Positions 1 to 11,919 are shown, numbered from the stretch's first letter. The stretch is DNA of 64,000 bases from Vandiemenella viatica (GCA_031002005.1 JARYHS010009186.1:182244437-182308436), one strand, 5' to 3'. Program-made: numbers and translations. The notes: a model not told the origin generated them from the sequence alone.

Positions 1-1209
1 ATGACTTTAATTCACAAGAAACTAGTGCTATAATGAATGAGCCATCCGTATTATCAATTGAAAAAGGAGCAAAACATTTCCAAGAACAAGTCTTTAAAAA
101 GTTTCTTCTATTCATTTCACTTTCTAAGAATCATGAAAAATCAACATCAAGACTGTTGTGAATCTAGTAAAAAAATGCTGTCTTTCAGCACAACATAAAT
201 TTTAACAGAACGAATCACGTCACTTCCACATATCAGTACGTCTTTGCACAGTTTTCGCTGATGAGTAAGATTTCCTTGGTGTAATTATTTGATGATGCGT
301 AGTACGGTATTAGTCAGAGCGCTTCTATAATAACTGCTGACGTCAGACTTCGAAGAAATCACTCGTAACTCGACAATCAGGAGGTACCGCATAGGCGCTT
401 GTGTGAGTCATACATGTTCTGTGAAGCGGTTTCAGCTACATCTAGCACTTACTAAAGTTTGAAACACGGCCTATCTTCAAAGTGAATTAAACAGGTACAT
501 ATTCTATATACTAACCATGATCTCCAAATCATTATTACTGGTAGGCCAATAAATCAATGGGCCGCGTTGGTAGACACTTAAAATTACATTAAGCATATTT
601 TTCGGGCTTTGTTTTGACCTGAAAATTACGTAACAAAGGAGGAGAAGACTGGTGACTCCAGAAGTCCTTAGATTTTCATCATCCGATTCTGAGGATATCG
701 AGTGCATCAGTACTCAGATTTTACTATTAGTCTTTTCTTCTTTTCTACATTTCTAGATTAAATTTCAATCCCTGTTTCTAAACCAAGTGAACGAATCTTG
801 CCACCTTGTTCTTCCATCATATTAGTGGTGTTGTAGTACCTCCTTCGGTGATTATTTCTTCATTCATCGTTTATATGTTGCTGTGCCAGTATTATCTGTT
901 GAGTGTAATATATTTGATTGTGATGTGAATTCAAGAATTACACCCGGGACTTCTTCAATGCATTATAAACTTTTTCTTGGAACAAGATTGATCGTTCATC
1001 AGCTTTGTTTACTAATAAAACCTGAGTTTAGCAATAAGAAAGCACTGTAGTTAGTGTAAGCACTGTAAAAGTGCAAATGGAGCTATTCCTGACCACCATG
1101 TAACTGCCTCAACCATAAGTCGTAAGTAAAATGTAGTTTATTATTAGTTAGTTATGTAGATTAATATTGTAATTTTGATAACACCATCATTTATGTACAT
1201 TCGCAGTCA
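1..1209. other. Unassigned AT-rich DNA
   Basis: Apart from motif A at its right end I see no gene or repeat. The longest open frame is 67 codons and has no recognisable content. Confidence 0.5.
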
Positions 1210-1245
1210 TTGACGATGCCTTGTTCCACAAGGGCGAAACGCGTC
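1210..1245 (+). ncRNA. Hammerhead-ribozyme-like motif A
   Basis: TTGACGAT-GCC, a 12-nt loop, GGC-GAAAC-GCGTC. GCC and GGC pair as a short stem II, GAAA is intact, and ACGCGTC gives the short stem III and GUC cleavage triplet of dimer-type hammerheads. The first core base is T instead of C (TTGACGA rather than CTGACGA), which should abolish or weaken cleavage. Such motifs are known from terminal repeats of Penelope-like elements. Confidence 0.4.
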
Positions 1246-1800
1246 TGAGCATATATGAATAAAACCATTTGCTAATAGACGGTGTTTACATTTACAATTG
1301 TCTAAAATTTCGAGTTTATTCTTTCACTACAGCATAGCTATTATTTAATACATATTGCTGACAAAGGGCCGATAGTTTTATCTCCCTTGTTTCTGAAGAA
1401 ACTTGTATCAGCGTTTTTCTGCTTTATTTCTCTTAATTAACATCTATTTATGATATAAATACTGGAACAGGTTTAGCACATAGAGCTCGCAACATTTCTA
1501 GTATTGGTATTTCGTTGACTGTGTCTTGCTTCTTCATATGGAAATAACAGCATGTATTTCACACACCACTTTGTTAACATTGTCTTTTACACAATTCACT
1601 CATGCATACGCATAAGTTTTTCATATGAACAAAGAATTAAAACTGGTAGAAAATTTTTGAAAGGAGATTTTGTGGCTTAAATCATTCTAATGAGTTTCTG
1701 CCATCTTTGCTTGGCCAGAAAAGAACTACATGGATACCGGTAGGTGGAAATGTTTTAATATTACAACTATTAGACGTTGAGTTCTTATATACCATTCTGA
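1246..1800. other. Unassigned DNA 3' of motif A
   Basis: GAATAAAACCATTTGCTAATAG just after motif A may belong to the same element end. The rest shows no signal. Confidence 0.45.
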
Positions 1801-1950
1801 ATAGCCTGACATAGGTCTTTAGACTTATTAAATGGAGACAGCAGAAAGGTATTAGTACAATATAAATCGGATGATAACTCAATGAAGAAAAAAATATAAT
1901 AAACGGAGCTGTTAGATGTGCCATTATTCGTCTTAATGTCATATCTTAAG
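1801..1950 (+). repeat. Local duplication, copy 1
   Basis: TTATTAAATGGAGACAGC, AATAAACGGAGCTGTTAG and GCCATTATTCGTCT recur in the same order at 2950-3070, with substitutions and small indels between them. Confidence 0.6.
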
Positions 1951-2230
1951 TTCAGAGGTTCCTGAGAACGGAGGGCAATAAGTGCAGTTATCTGTCTTAC
2001 TTGTCAGAATAATTTAAGCTAATTAGTGATGTGCTATTCTGTTTGCTACACAAGACGGAAACCGAGTACCATCCCACACGACGAACGATAGAAAATCGCC
2101 TAAGAACCGTAAACAGAGTAGTCTGTATGTGTTTAGAGGGATCTTAATTTACTACCCCATCCAGTACGACGGTTCATTTACAATTTGCCAGAGAATATAA
2201 ATGCTGGTTTTCTTAGCTTCAAGAGGGCGT

Positions 2231-2260
2231 TTCAATATTTCCTGTCCAGGAAATATTGAA
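2231..2260. other. Perfect 14-bp inverted repeat
   Basis: TTCAATATTTCCTG, a 2-nt TC spacer, and CAGGAAATATTGAA form a perfect palindrome. Function unknown. Confidence 0.6.
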
Positions 2261-2926
2261 CATAGAACTATTTTATTCGAGACAATTTGCAGTGATTTTT
2301 ATTTTATTTTATTCTCTATTTACGTCCTGTTTATAAATCCATTGTTTGTCTACAGACAGCTGAAAATACATGAGAGGCAGACCCTCTATTGTGATATTTG
2401 AGAAGCATTTAAACTTTCTAACGGCTATGTAAAAAATCTGTCATATGAAAAAATGGAAATTTACCGATATGACATTAAATTACTGGCGAAACTAACTGAT
2501 TAAAGACTACCACAACATCCGTTAGATTAATTTTAAAAGGAGGTTATAATCAACTTCCATGGGCGTTTAGTTAGCGAGTAAACCACTTTAATACAATATA
2601 AACACAGCATTTAGTTAAAAATCACAGATTGATACCGAACTAGACTCTTCAAATTAAACGTTAGACACAGCTACGCTGGGCCACCACTCGGTGGATATTT
2701 CTTTTCTTTGGGTGCACACATTCCGGTCGCTTCCAGCAGTCCAATAACTTCCGTCCAGTGGAACTCCAAACATTCCGAGCTTCATCGCAGGCATCGATTT
2801 ACGGACTCCGAAGAAAGACACCGCAGCTATCACCTTATTCCCGTCGCTTCCAACTGAAAATTAGGACCATAACATTATTATAGGACGTCAGATTTACCGT
2901 ATATTTTACAACTCTTATGTAACTTT
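2261..2926. other. Unassigned DNA between the two duplicated segments
   Basis: A mildly GC-richer patch (2660-2860, GGGCCACCACTCGGTGG with a small CCACTCGGTGG hairpin) has no frame or family I recognise. Confidence 0.45.
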
Positions 2927-3085
2927 CTGGTTAGCCTTACGTATGTCGTAGAATTATTAAATGGAGACAGCATAAAGGTATATATAACAATGTAAATCGG
3001 TTTATACCTCATTGAAGAAAGAAGAATGTGGAGTAAACGGAGCTGTTAGAAGCGTCATTATTCGTCTAACATCGCCATCTAAATT
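2927..3085 (+). repeat. Local duplication, copy 2
   Basis: TTATTAAATGGAGACAGC, GTAAACGGAGCTGTTAG and GTCATTATTCGTCT repeat the order seen at 1801-1950, 1.1 kb upstream. It is either a diverged segmental duplication or two copies of an unknown short repeat. Confidence 0.6.
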
Positions 3086-4489
3086 TTACGTTTCAATAAA
3101 AAGCGTTTTCAACTCCACTGATAGATCATGGAAGCTTTTAGTTTGTTAGACTATAACAAAAGATGATACGATCTTTGTTTACTTCAAATGGATGTATATC
3201 GGAAGTACTCAGCTTCTTATATTGGAAGCAATATAAACGGTGCATTCAATATAGTGATAACATTCCAGACATCTCATTTCAAGACTAATTTTGACGTATA
3301 CATAAAAATTTATAATGTGCATTCACTAGACTCTGTTTGATGCTGATGTCATGCAAGTTGACTATTGATTCGAAGGTGCTGAGCACCTTGGAAATGGAAA
3401 AAACGTCGTTCAAAGACAGCAGACTGATGGCCTTAACATTCCTGACATACCAAACCTGTTTCTTTGCAATCTTTGGTAACTTAACGTAACTCTGAGGCGA
3501 TTGATGTTCGGGATCCGCTACGTCTCTATTTAATGTGCTTAATTGATCAGATCATCTCACCACTACGAAACGAAGTCCATTATTTGAGTTTTTATTAAAT
3601 TTTGTTATTATTGAAGACAAGTTGGTATCAGCAGCTTCGAATTTTAGATGAATTGAGCCTTCTTCAGGGGCTTCAACCACCGTTCTGTGTTCTATTTTGA
3701 CAGTTCAGGAGAATTAAATCGGATCTTTCATATCAAAAGACATCTAAAGTAATATCATATTTCCTCTGCGAATAAAAAAGCCATTTTGTTTAACATAAGC
3801 ATTCCTTAACAAACAGATGATCAATCTTCTAAACATTCCGAGAAAGCATTAACTGCAAGCTGTTTTAAATTGAGATCCGTGGCTGCTTCTTTTTTTTTTC
3901 TTTCGTTTTAAAGCCTTTTTTGTTTTTCTTTATTTTTATCACGACTGATTTTCCGGTAAATTCTTGTAATAACTACCGCACATAATTAAATTGGTGTTTC
4001 AGGGATTCAAGGGTGGAAATAATCTTTGCTGCAACAACGATGGTGCAAAGACGTCATTTCCCCAATTCAAGTCAAAATAAATTAATTTACTGTATCCTCT
4101 GTATACAACACTTTTACTACTTCTCCTCTTTCAGAAACGGTTTTATTTTTCTGTGTTCAATTTAATGTCTGGTTCGGTATTATCCATATGTCTCGTAGAC
4201 TGCTCCAATTCAACTACTCTATTTAGATACAAGATATAAGAACCATCGATACAAATGTAATTAGTTGTGGGTGCTAGAAATGGGAAATACAAAGTATATA
4301 TTTGAAAATACTATGTGTCACCTGACTCTTGTAGAAATGAGGAAACCAGTATATTTATTTATTTTTTAAAAAAATAATTGGCATTTGGCCATTATAGTCA
4401 TACAGCCAATGCGTTTCTGTTCCTTTCAATGTGCACTTATCGTGGTCATTATTACACTATTGTCTGGTAATGACGATACAAGGTGAACA
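3086..4489. other. Unassigned DNA
   Basis: A pyrimidine-rich stretch at 3888-3940 and a possible minus-strand CCTGAAGAAGGCTC element-end motif near 3655-3680 are the only landmarks. Confidence 0.45.
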
Positions 4490-4592
4490 GAACACAGGAT
4501 ATACACAGCACGAGACAAACACAACAGGGTGCTAATGACCCCGATGTCGACGCGCCCTAAAGCAACAACAACAACAACAACAACATCAACAA
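4490..4592 (+). repeat. Retroelement 3' end with (CAA)n tail
   Basis: GCTAATGACCCCGATGTCGACGCGCCCTAAAG is followed by (CAA)8. This is the shape of a SINE or LINE 3' end. The family is not identified. Confidence 0.4.
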
Positions 4593-4839
4593 ACACAGCA
4601 CAGCATAAACACAATACTTAACTAAAGCACCCATGCCCCAGGTCGGACTCGACCCACCGACCCTTACAACCAAAGGCAGGCCTCTGAATTTTCAGAGATG
4701 ACAAAACAGTATCTATATCTATAAGGAAATTACTGCACGTTGTAACTAGCGCTACGTGGAACAGGATCATCAGACAGCGGCCTGAGGATTCAAGGCGTCT
4801 GGCTGGAAAGTCCCCGGTTTTGAAAGGCATTTAACCCCT

Positions 4840-4925
4840 CCTTCCATAGCTTGCTGAGAAATGTAAAGTACGCCAGAACGCTTTCATGTTTCGGATTCCA
4901 CGTTAAATGGAGGTTCCATATACCC
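4840..4925 (-). repeat. Dispersed repeat R2, copy 1
   Basis: The minus strand GAAAGCGTTCTGGCGTACTT followed by TACATTTCTCAGCAAGCTATGG aligns with 11149-11190 (GGAAGCGTTCTGGCGTACTTC; ACATTACACCGTAAGCTGTGCC). A B-box-like GGTCGAGTCCGACC lies 170 bp away on the same strand. Confidence 0.5.
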
Positions 4926-6637
4926 TACATAAGTACCTGATTTGGATAGGCGATAGGGCTGGAGAGCGCATCTGGTAAAAAAAAGTCCGACATTCAGGTC
5001 CTAAATAGACCACATGAAATAATTCCTTTATTATCAGGCAAGGATATCAAAATGTTCTGTAACCAATATTGCGAAGAGGAGTTTATCAGATGGTCTAGTA
5101 GCTTGATTTCTACAAATATAACGCCATCAGTAATATTTTTCGGCTATTAAATACTTTAAAGTATAATTTTTTGAGGACTGGATTGCACTATCAGTTCAGC
5201 AGATTATCCAAGCTGAGAAAGTAAGCTTGCGGGAGTCAGAGATTTCTTTTACATACGTCAGACAACGTTGGGCTCTTAAGAAATTGGTTTTTTATTAGAC
5301 TTAGCTGCAATCCCTCAACTGTATTCTGTATGTAGCATACCACTTATCGTTTCCACATTTTTAATGGAAAAACCGTAAGATATTGTTTTTTTTTTTTACT
5401 GTTAATTTCTGGATTAGATATCTTTGTCTTCTTCATTATCTCTTACAGGTTTCTCTCTGTTTTTCCCTGCGCTACTACAGAAGTAAGTCACATACTGCGC
5501 GTTCTGATTCTACTGCCCACCAGCAACGAATAGAAGCGGGATTGTGTCATTACTATCCAATTTTTTATTGTTGGCATAAATAACAAACAGTACCTGTAAA
5601 TTCTCTTTGTTGCCTCTCGCTAAGCCGAAAAACTTCGTTCGCAATTCGCAGTTTGCTATGCAGTACCTCTTGTTAAGGTGTTCCGCTGTAACCCGATGAA
5701 TAATTCAGCAATGTTGACTCATACAACCTCATTATACCACCGCCTAAGGCAACTAAATAAGTGTGGTAGAAAGAACAAACAGTGCTCTGTTCTCATTCTT
5801 CTTTGTGATGCAGTTATCTGCTCGACATTCCGCGGAAACAGAAATTAGACAGCGAGAATGATATCGCCAGTGACGGAAATGCGATAAGGGTTTTCGACAA
5901 CACGTAGTTACTATAAACGATTGAAGCGATTTCACAAATTTACTGTAGCTATATTATTTTCACAAAACTTTACAATCATATCTAAAAATTCAAAAAAGTT
6001 AAGAGTGCTCTGTGTCTGTCCCCTTGCTTATTCTGCAGATAATCGATGATCAAGTTCTTGCCGCAGTCTGTTCAAAAGCATCGTTGATGACCGCTCGCAG
6101 TTAACACTGAATATTTCACTTAACCCCACACAAAAAATTACGTCAACAGTGGTTTTGAACAGATTCATAGGAACTTGCAATCAGTCAAAAAAAAAAAAAA
6201 AAAGACTGATCGAAAGACGCATATATTTTTAATGCTGTAGCCACCGCGGGAAGATACACGTTATTTAATTTGAGTTATGATTATTTACTTCTTGAAAAAG
6301 ACAGTAGAGCCTGTAAAGGATACATATGAGGTGGAATTAATTATAAATTATGTGATTTCCTGGATTATGAATCTGCATGAACTTCGAGTACCCAGTTATC
6401 GTACTTGACTGGATTTTTTGACCAAGACATTGCCACTGTCCATTTTACGTCCGTGTTTCCTAACCTTTAAGCTATACATTTAACATACTTTTATTTATAA
6501 TCAACTATTCATTTAATGTAAGTTCAATATCTCTGTTTTGCACAGTTATTTCTATTGGTTGATTTGTTTGGAACATTGCCGGCAAGTTGACGTCCTGACG
6601 TTTATTTTTGTAGACATTTAGACGGGAATGGACATTA
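4926..6637. other. Unassigned DNA
   Basis: It holds (T)9 near 5390 and (A)18 at 6187-6204 bracketed by CAGTC and GACTG. Short frames look random. Confidence 0.45.
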
Positions 6638-6862
6638 CAGAGCCTGATGTGTAAGCGGTAACCTTCAGGTGTTGCATTCTGTAGGTCGCGTGTTCAAATC
6701 CATTTTTCGGGCTATTCTGATTTCGGTTTTTAAAGTTTCCCGAAATTGCTCGACGTGAAAGTCGGGATGGTTCCTTCGAAAAGGCAAATGCCGAATTCCT
6801 TCCCGTTCCTTTTTCCCAATCGTCTCCTTCCTCGACGTCGACGAAGCTTTTAAAAAAGACAC
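6638..6862 (+). repeat. tRNA-derived SINE, family S1
   Basis: A weak tRNA-like head (GTGTTCAAATCC in place of the B box) is followed by the S1 body: CGGGCTATTCTGATTTCGG, GTCGGGATGGTTCCTTCG, GCCGAATTCCTTCCCGTTCC, then CGTCGACGAAGC. The copy is full length but diverged. Confidence 0.6.
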
Positions 6863-8264
6863 AGTATATATTCAAATTCATCAGACTTGCCTTGAAGAAG
6901 TTATTCGTTGAGGCTATTTTTGAACCGCCGATCTCAGCGTGACTTCGAAATCCAAGTTAATTTCGCGTAAGATAAGCGTTTCGTGTCGTGTATGGTTGGA
7001 AAGGAATGTGAGAGTCATTGTGTGTGAATGGCTTCATTTTTTTTTTCAGTGAGAAAGTGTAATTAACTGTTCATTTGTGTTTAACGATATTGACAATTTC
7101 TGTAAGTACGTACCAGCACTTTATTATGCAGTTATCTGTCTCAACCAGCAAAGACGTATCATTACTAGCATTAATTTCCACTACAAACTCAGTTAACACA
7201 CATACAGATTTTCATCTTAGAACAATAAACACGCGTTGACAAATCTACAGAATATCTGCAAAATTCCTGCACATGGCTATTGAGCTTCACCACTTATTCT
7301 GGAAGACGAAAAGAAGAGCTCGAAGCCACCATATCTGACGTAGCTATTTACGGCTGTCAACTATATAGAGACAAGCAGCGTCGCCAACAGCGCTGCGGTA
7401 GTATAATTCATTTAAGAGCGCTTCTGAGGTCGCCGTCTTCCATTAAGTGCAGAGCCCCGGGGCTGTGCAGCCCAGACTGGGGCGGTAGTTTGCACCCGGC
7501 CCGGGGTTATCCCGCTCAACGCGGGTTGAGATAACGAAGTTGGGGCAGGCGAGTGGTAATCACGTGACTCCTCGGAGTAAACACCACCGAGCTTAGTGGC
7601 TGTTCCGGATCGTAGCGCAAACTGCTACCAAACGGCCCGTAATAAGAGACCATTCACCAGAGCAAAGGCCACGAGGCAAAGGGCTGCACTCCACTATTAG
7701 GGTGGCAGCCTTTATCCAGAGATAATTATGAATTAAAAGCGACAGCATATCTGCCTCACCGCCCTCTTCTAATAACTTCCAAGAAACTGTAATATTATTT
7801 TTTAAGCAAAATATAGGTGATTATATGTTGTTCCAATATGTAATCTGAAATTCTGCCTAACACACAAGGGACGCTGATTATAGCATTTAGGGCATTTACT
7901 CTGAAAGTTAAAGATACGTAAATTAATAGTGAATAATATTCTTTCTTTTTATGCTCTACTTCTTGCCCATGCCCGGACATAGGTGGGTTACCATGGAGGA
8001 CATTTATCTCTCCATGGCAACATCTAGGACGATGAACTGGGCCGTTTCGCATTGCCTTCCCCAGAGGGACTGGTTTCGTAAGTGTTGATGTAACAATTTA
8101 CCTAAAACGCTGATGGAATTTAAAATTAAAATTCGTAATCGTAAAAGCAAATGGGGAGAAAATCAAAACTCAAATAATAAAAGATAATTATAAAAATAAA
8201 AAATAGTAGTTGGATGATTAACAGAATTGCCACAGGAATATGTGTTCCATCGCAATCAAATTGA
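6863..8264. other. Unassigned DNA around the GC-rich block
   Basis: Besides the 7370-7690 block, CCATGGAG...CTCCATGG (7991-8017) can form a short hairpin. No coding signal. Confidence 0.4.
7370..7690. other. GC-rich block with hairpins
   Basis: The block is unusually GC-rich for the region. At 7506-7535 it contains GTTAT...CTCAAC-GCGG-GTTGAG-ATAAC, a bulged hairpin, plus GGGGCTGTGCAGCCC nearby. No coding or repeat family was recognised. Confidence 0.4.
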
Positions 8265-8350
8265 TAATAGTAAGTGTGGATGACTGTAATACTGTTTGTG
8301 TTCAGTGTAGAACGTTGTTGATGAGAGATGAAAGAAAAGAGAGGTGAGAC
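8265..8350 (+). repeat. Dispersed repeat R1, left part (split by hAT insertion)
   Basis: GTGGATGACTGTAATACTG and GTTGATGAGAGATGAAAG align with GTTGATGACTGTGTCGGTG and GTGGATGAGAGACGTAAG at 62195-62245. The repeat resumes after the hAT element at 9451. Confidence 0.6.
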
Positions 8351-9450
8351 TAGTGTTGCAAACTGAAAAAAAGTTTTTTTTCAGCTTTGTGAAAAAGAAC
8401 CTAGCTCCCCTGTTTTTTTTTCTAAATTTGTTTTTTTTTTTCAGAAAACAATATATTTGATACATTATAGTTTTATTTAAGGAACTTACGTTTTACAAGC
8501 GTGTTTTAAATCTTACTGAATCCTATGTCTTACATAATGATTCGTATATTTCTCTATATAGGTAACATAATTTTATTCATCCTCTATGTCAGTACCACAT
8601 TCACTAGTATCAGCACTACAAACACTAGTTCGGTCGGTGTCGGAAATTTCTGTTTCTTCTTCTGTTGTCTCCTCTATATCCATAACTTCAGAAGTAGTTA
8701 CATTTTCTTTTATTGGTTGTTCTTGTATTGTACGCAAAAGATTTTGAGAGTGCAATTTTAAATTGTGAGCAAAGTACACACTGTGCATAAAGACTGCGCC
8801 GATAGCTCTGTATTAAGATCTTTTAAGTTTGAATTTAAATCTATTATCTTACAAAAAAGGGGCTTTACTTCTTTTCAATAGTTGGTTTACACCACAGGTT
8901 GCAAGGAAACGATTCATAATTACTGACAATTTTGTGCCTCAGAATCATTATACTCTGAGAGTTTAACAAGTATACGAATATAAGAAAAGCACAATGAGTA
9001 ATAAAAAGAGCCAAAAAATTGTAGATAAATTTAAAATTCCTAATTTTTAAAAAAGATCCATAGGTCTACAGAAAAATTCGTAGAGCTGGCAACACTAGTT
9101 CAAATAGCGAGTATCAATCCAAACAACGGGGAATGGGGATTCCTTCTCGCGCAACTTAGCCTCTTCGGGAAATCCTCATTTATAAAAGAAAATTTCAGTC
9201 AATGTTGCCAATAGTTTCGGTTTTTTTTTTCTACTGAACCAGAAAAATATACAAAAATATAGTAGATTTAAAAATCAAGATAAGTACTTAGAATAAACTC
9301 TAAAACAGTCATATTAAACGATAACTGCCTTACAAATTTGAGATTTAGTAGTTGTGAAAAAAAAGTGTCCCTGAAAAAAAACATGTTTTTTAATATTTTT
9401 TTCATGTTATTTTTTTCAAGCCAGAAAAAAACCGTTTTTTTGCAACACTA
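8351..9450. mobile_element. hAT-type non-autonomous DNA transposon
   Basis: The ends are inverted repeats starting TAGTGTTGCAAA, followed on both sides by A/T homopolymer-rich DNA. The flanks are GGTGAGAC (8343-8350) and GGTGAGAG (9451-9458), an 8-bp target duplication with one mismatch, as made by hAT transposases. The 1.1-kb interior has no transposase I can recognise. A 71-codon minus-strand frame (8573-8788), acidic and rich in E, T and D, is of unknown origin. The insertion splits a dispersed repeat whose uninterrupted relative is at about 62.2 kb. Confidence 0.75.
9082..9210. repeat. Internal terminus-like sequences within the 8.35-9.45 kb element
   Basis: GGCAACACTAG (9085-9095) and TGTTGCCAATAG (about 9200) repeat the outer terminus (TAGTGTTGCAA) in both orientations and bracket about 100 bp of unlike, more GC-rich sequence. 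This suggests a second insertion or an internally rearranged end, but the structure is not resolved. Confidence 0.35.
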
Positions 9451-9765
9451 GGTGAGAGCCGGTGCCGGCCTATTGAGGCCTACTCTTCTGAAAAGGACGT
9501 TGAGCCTCCAGGTTTAATGTCCCCAGCTAAAGGACGAATCACCATTAACAGTGGCGTATGCCCTCACTCCATACTCACTGCGGAGAAGTTTGAGATTTCA
9601 CACAGACTTTGGCGCACATTCTGATAATTAGCAATTGTGCTCCACCTCCTCTCCTACCCTGCCGGCCAAACCCCGAAGGTGAAAGCTTTCCCATGTCAAC
9701 GCCGGGCACTATCACGGTACCACAACCAACTGAACCAACGGGACGTGGTAGCGAATCCGTTTAGA
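9451..9765 (+). repeat. Dispersed repeat R1, right part
   Basis: GGCCTACTCTTCTGAAAAGG, the following AATGTCCCCAGCTAAAGGACGAATC, and the distal GCCGGGCACTATCACGGTACC match 62268-62440 (GGCCTACTCTTCCGAAAGAC; AAAGTCCCCAATGGATAAACG; GCCGGACATCATCACGGTGCC). The family is unidentified and no coding potential is seen. Confidence 0.6.
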
Positions 9766-9944
9766 CTAAGTTAGTTAATTTTAAAAGTGGTGTAAAACCT
9801 GTTCGTTAGATTGGGTATGAAGGTAATGTGATCTCTAGAAAATTCTACCCTTCAACACAGCCGTCTAGGAACAATCATAAAGATGGAAAGTTAGAATCAA
9901 AACATCGTCATTCAACAACCTATGTTGGTACCGCCTAAACTGGT

Positions 9945-10197
9945 AATGACGTTGGCTTACCAAGAAGGTACCGTTGACACATACCTCACTGGACTCGCAT
10001 TCGGGAGGACGCAGGTTTGAATCCACGTCAGGCCATCCAGATTTCAGATTTCCTTGGTTTAACGAAATCACTCCGGGCAAATGCCGTAATGGTTTTTTCT
10101 AGAGGCCATAGCCAAATTCCTTCCAGTACCTTGCCATCAGTCGTTTCTCCGTCTGATGAATTTGACGTCGACGAGGCGTAAGGCCAAAAAAAAAAAT
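9945..10197 (+). repeat. tRNA-derived SINE, family S1
   Basis: ACTCGCATTCGGGAGGACGCAGGTTTGAATCC carries the B-box region (AGGTTTGAATCC). The body ends GACGTCGACGAGGCGTAAGGCC plus an A-run at 10186-10196. Confidence 0.65.
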
Positions 10198-10736
10198 CGA
10201 GGCAAGGTGGAGGAACATGCTACTGTATTCTGTTCTGTACACGTTTATTGAGTCCTAGCTGTTCGAAAGTGCTGGTTGCTACTAAATATGTTCACTGTTT
10301 GGTACTGAATCATTGACTGAATACTGATATAGGAAAACCAATGCAAGATCTCTCTCTACAGCAAGGTGTAAAATGATATAGGGCTGCATAATTCAAAGGA
10401 AAATTGATATACGGTTTTCTTTTCTTTAATATAACTTGTCTATCGCTACAAGTCTGTTTTAAATTCGTTTATTGATTTGTTTGAAACCCTGTAAAGCTCA
10501 AAGGAGATGAATAACAAAAGGCATTGAATGAAATAAGTTTAAATGTAACCTTAGTGACAAACTACTACGCTGTCAAGCTTTGTAATTCGTTAACTGATAA
10601 TTTCCTTCTCTTTTCCAAATATAATTCTACCTATTTTCTCAGGAAAGTTGTAAACACAGTAAAATTATTAGTTTTGTTTTGAATACTGTATTAGTATCGT
10701 TATCATAAAATCAATATAGTAGTAAATATTACCAAG

Positions 10737-10935
10737 CTGAGTGATTTGGCTTGGGCTTGATATAAGAGAGTAGAACACGAGTTCAAATCCCCGTCTAGAC
10801 ATCCCAGTTTTTTGTTTTTATGGTTCCCCGAAATCACAACAAGCGAAAGCGAAGATAGAGCATTCAAAAAAGCAATGATCGAATTTCTTCCCTTTTCTTA
10901 TCGTCACTCTTCTGCCGCCTCCAATTACACTGACA
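10737..10935 (+). repeat. tRNA-derived SINE, family S1 (diverged)
   Basis: The B-box-like GAGTTCAAATCCCCGTC is followed by ATGGTTCCCCGAAATCAC and a decayed body. The GTCGACGAGGC end is no longer clear. Confidence 0.5.
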
Positions 10936-11094
10936 TGGGTAAAGCTTGAATCCATAAAAAGAAAATCAATTGAATACTAAGAAGTTATTTTACAACCACA
11001 AATGCAATGGTTCGTGTGATCCTAATGACCTGGTGACAGAGTTTTTACTAGCTGCCCAATCCGCCTCTAAAGTAGCCTTCTTAACCTAGCCCGG

Positions 11095-11310
11095 TAATCC
11101 TTCCGGGAAAAGGGGACCTACTGTGAAACGTGGGAACCAAACCACGGAAGCGTTCTGGCGTACTTCACATTACACCGTAAGCTGTGCCAGAGATGAAGTT
11201 ATGGTTAAGGGCTATTGAAAATCCCAGCCGAGGCCTATTTTCGAACCGCGGACTTCTTTCGATCTCCAGTAAGACGCCTTAAACACTGATCCTGAAGATC
11301 GGTGCACCAC
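11095..11310 (+). repeat. Dispersed repeat R2, copy 2
   Basis: It shares the GCGTTCTGGCGTACTTCACATT block with 4.85 kb in inverted orientation. Its other end contains TTTTCGAACCGCGGAC, an inverted B box, so this repeat probably carries a minus-strand tRNA-derived head. Confidence 0.45.
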
Positions 11311-11919
11311 AAATGCAACAGCCTATAACTGAGTATATCACCTCTATTAATATTCTTGATATTCTTTCCTGATGAGCTGAGACTTATTGGAGGCATTCCT
11401 ATGCTATGGAACTTGTGTTACCTTCTCCCCCATTATGAGTTCTACAGTCCTTAAACTAATCTATTTGTAAAATTCATTAGTTGGATTTGGAAGGAAGTAA
11501 CACTTGAATATGTATGAATTATTACTGAGAAGCGCTTAAATATCGACATCAGAAATGGGTATACAGTAAACTTCTGATCATTCGTTTCGAATGTAGCGTT
11601 GTTATTCTTCAAACCAATAAGCCACAATTATGAGTCACAATACACAAAATAGATTTGCCCAGTCATCATAGACTCTCAAAATTTCCATACCACCTTAAAC
11701 GGATAGAGATAAAATATCGAGTACTCAGATGATACTATTCAATCTTCATTTGGAGAGAAATGGGAAAATCCAAGCAATGGTTCCCTGACCTGTTATGATA
11801 TCGTTTCAAGTTGCTTGTGGTAAAAGCGCAGCAAAAGCCTGCTTGGTGAGTGGCAACATTTTGGATTGGAGTTTGGGAGAACGCTATTCATATTTCGATT
11901 TTCCATGGTGTATCGAAAG
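11311..11919. other. Unassigned DNA, left flank of the LTR element
   Basis: AT-rich host DNA continuing to the CATTC target. No repeat recognised. Confidence 0.5.

Noticed and set aside
3600..3690. A fourth hammerhead-like motif on the minus strand
   Set aside because: CCTGAAGAAGG is present but no GAAAC partner at suitable distance.
8256..8465. Lys/Phe-rich minus-strand frame of 69 codons
   Set aside because: It is generated by the A/T homopolymers at the hAT terminus.
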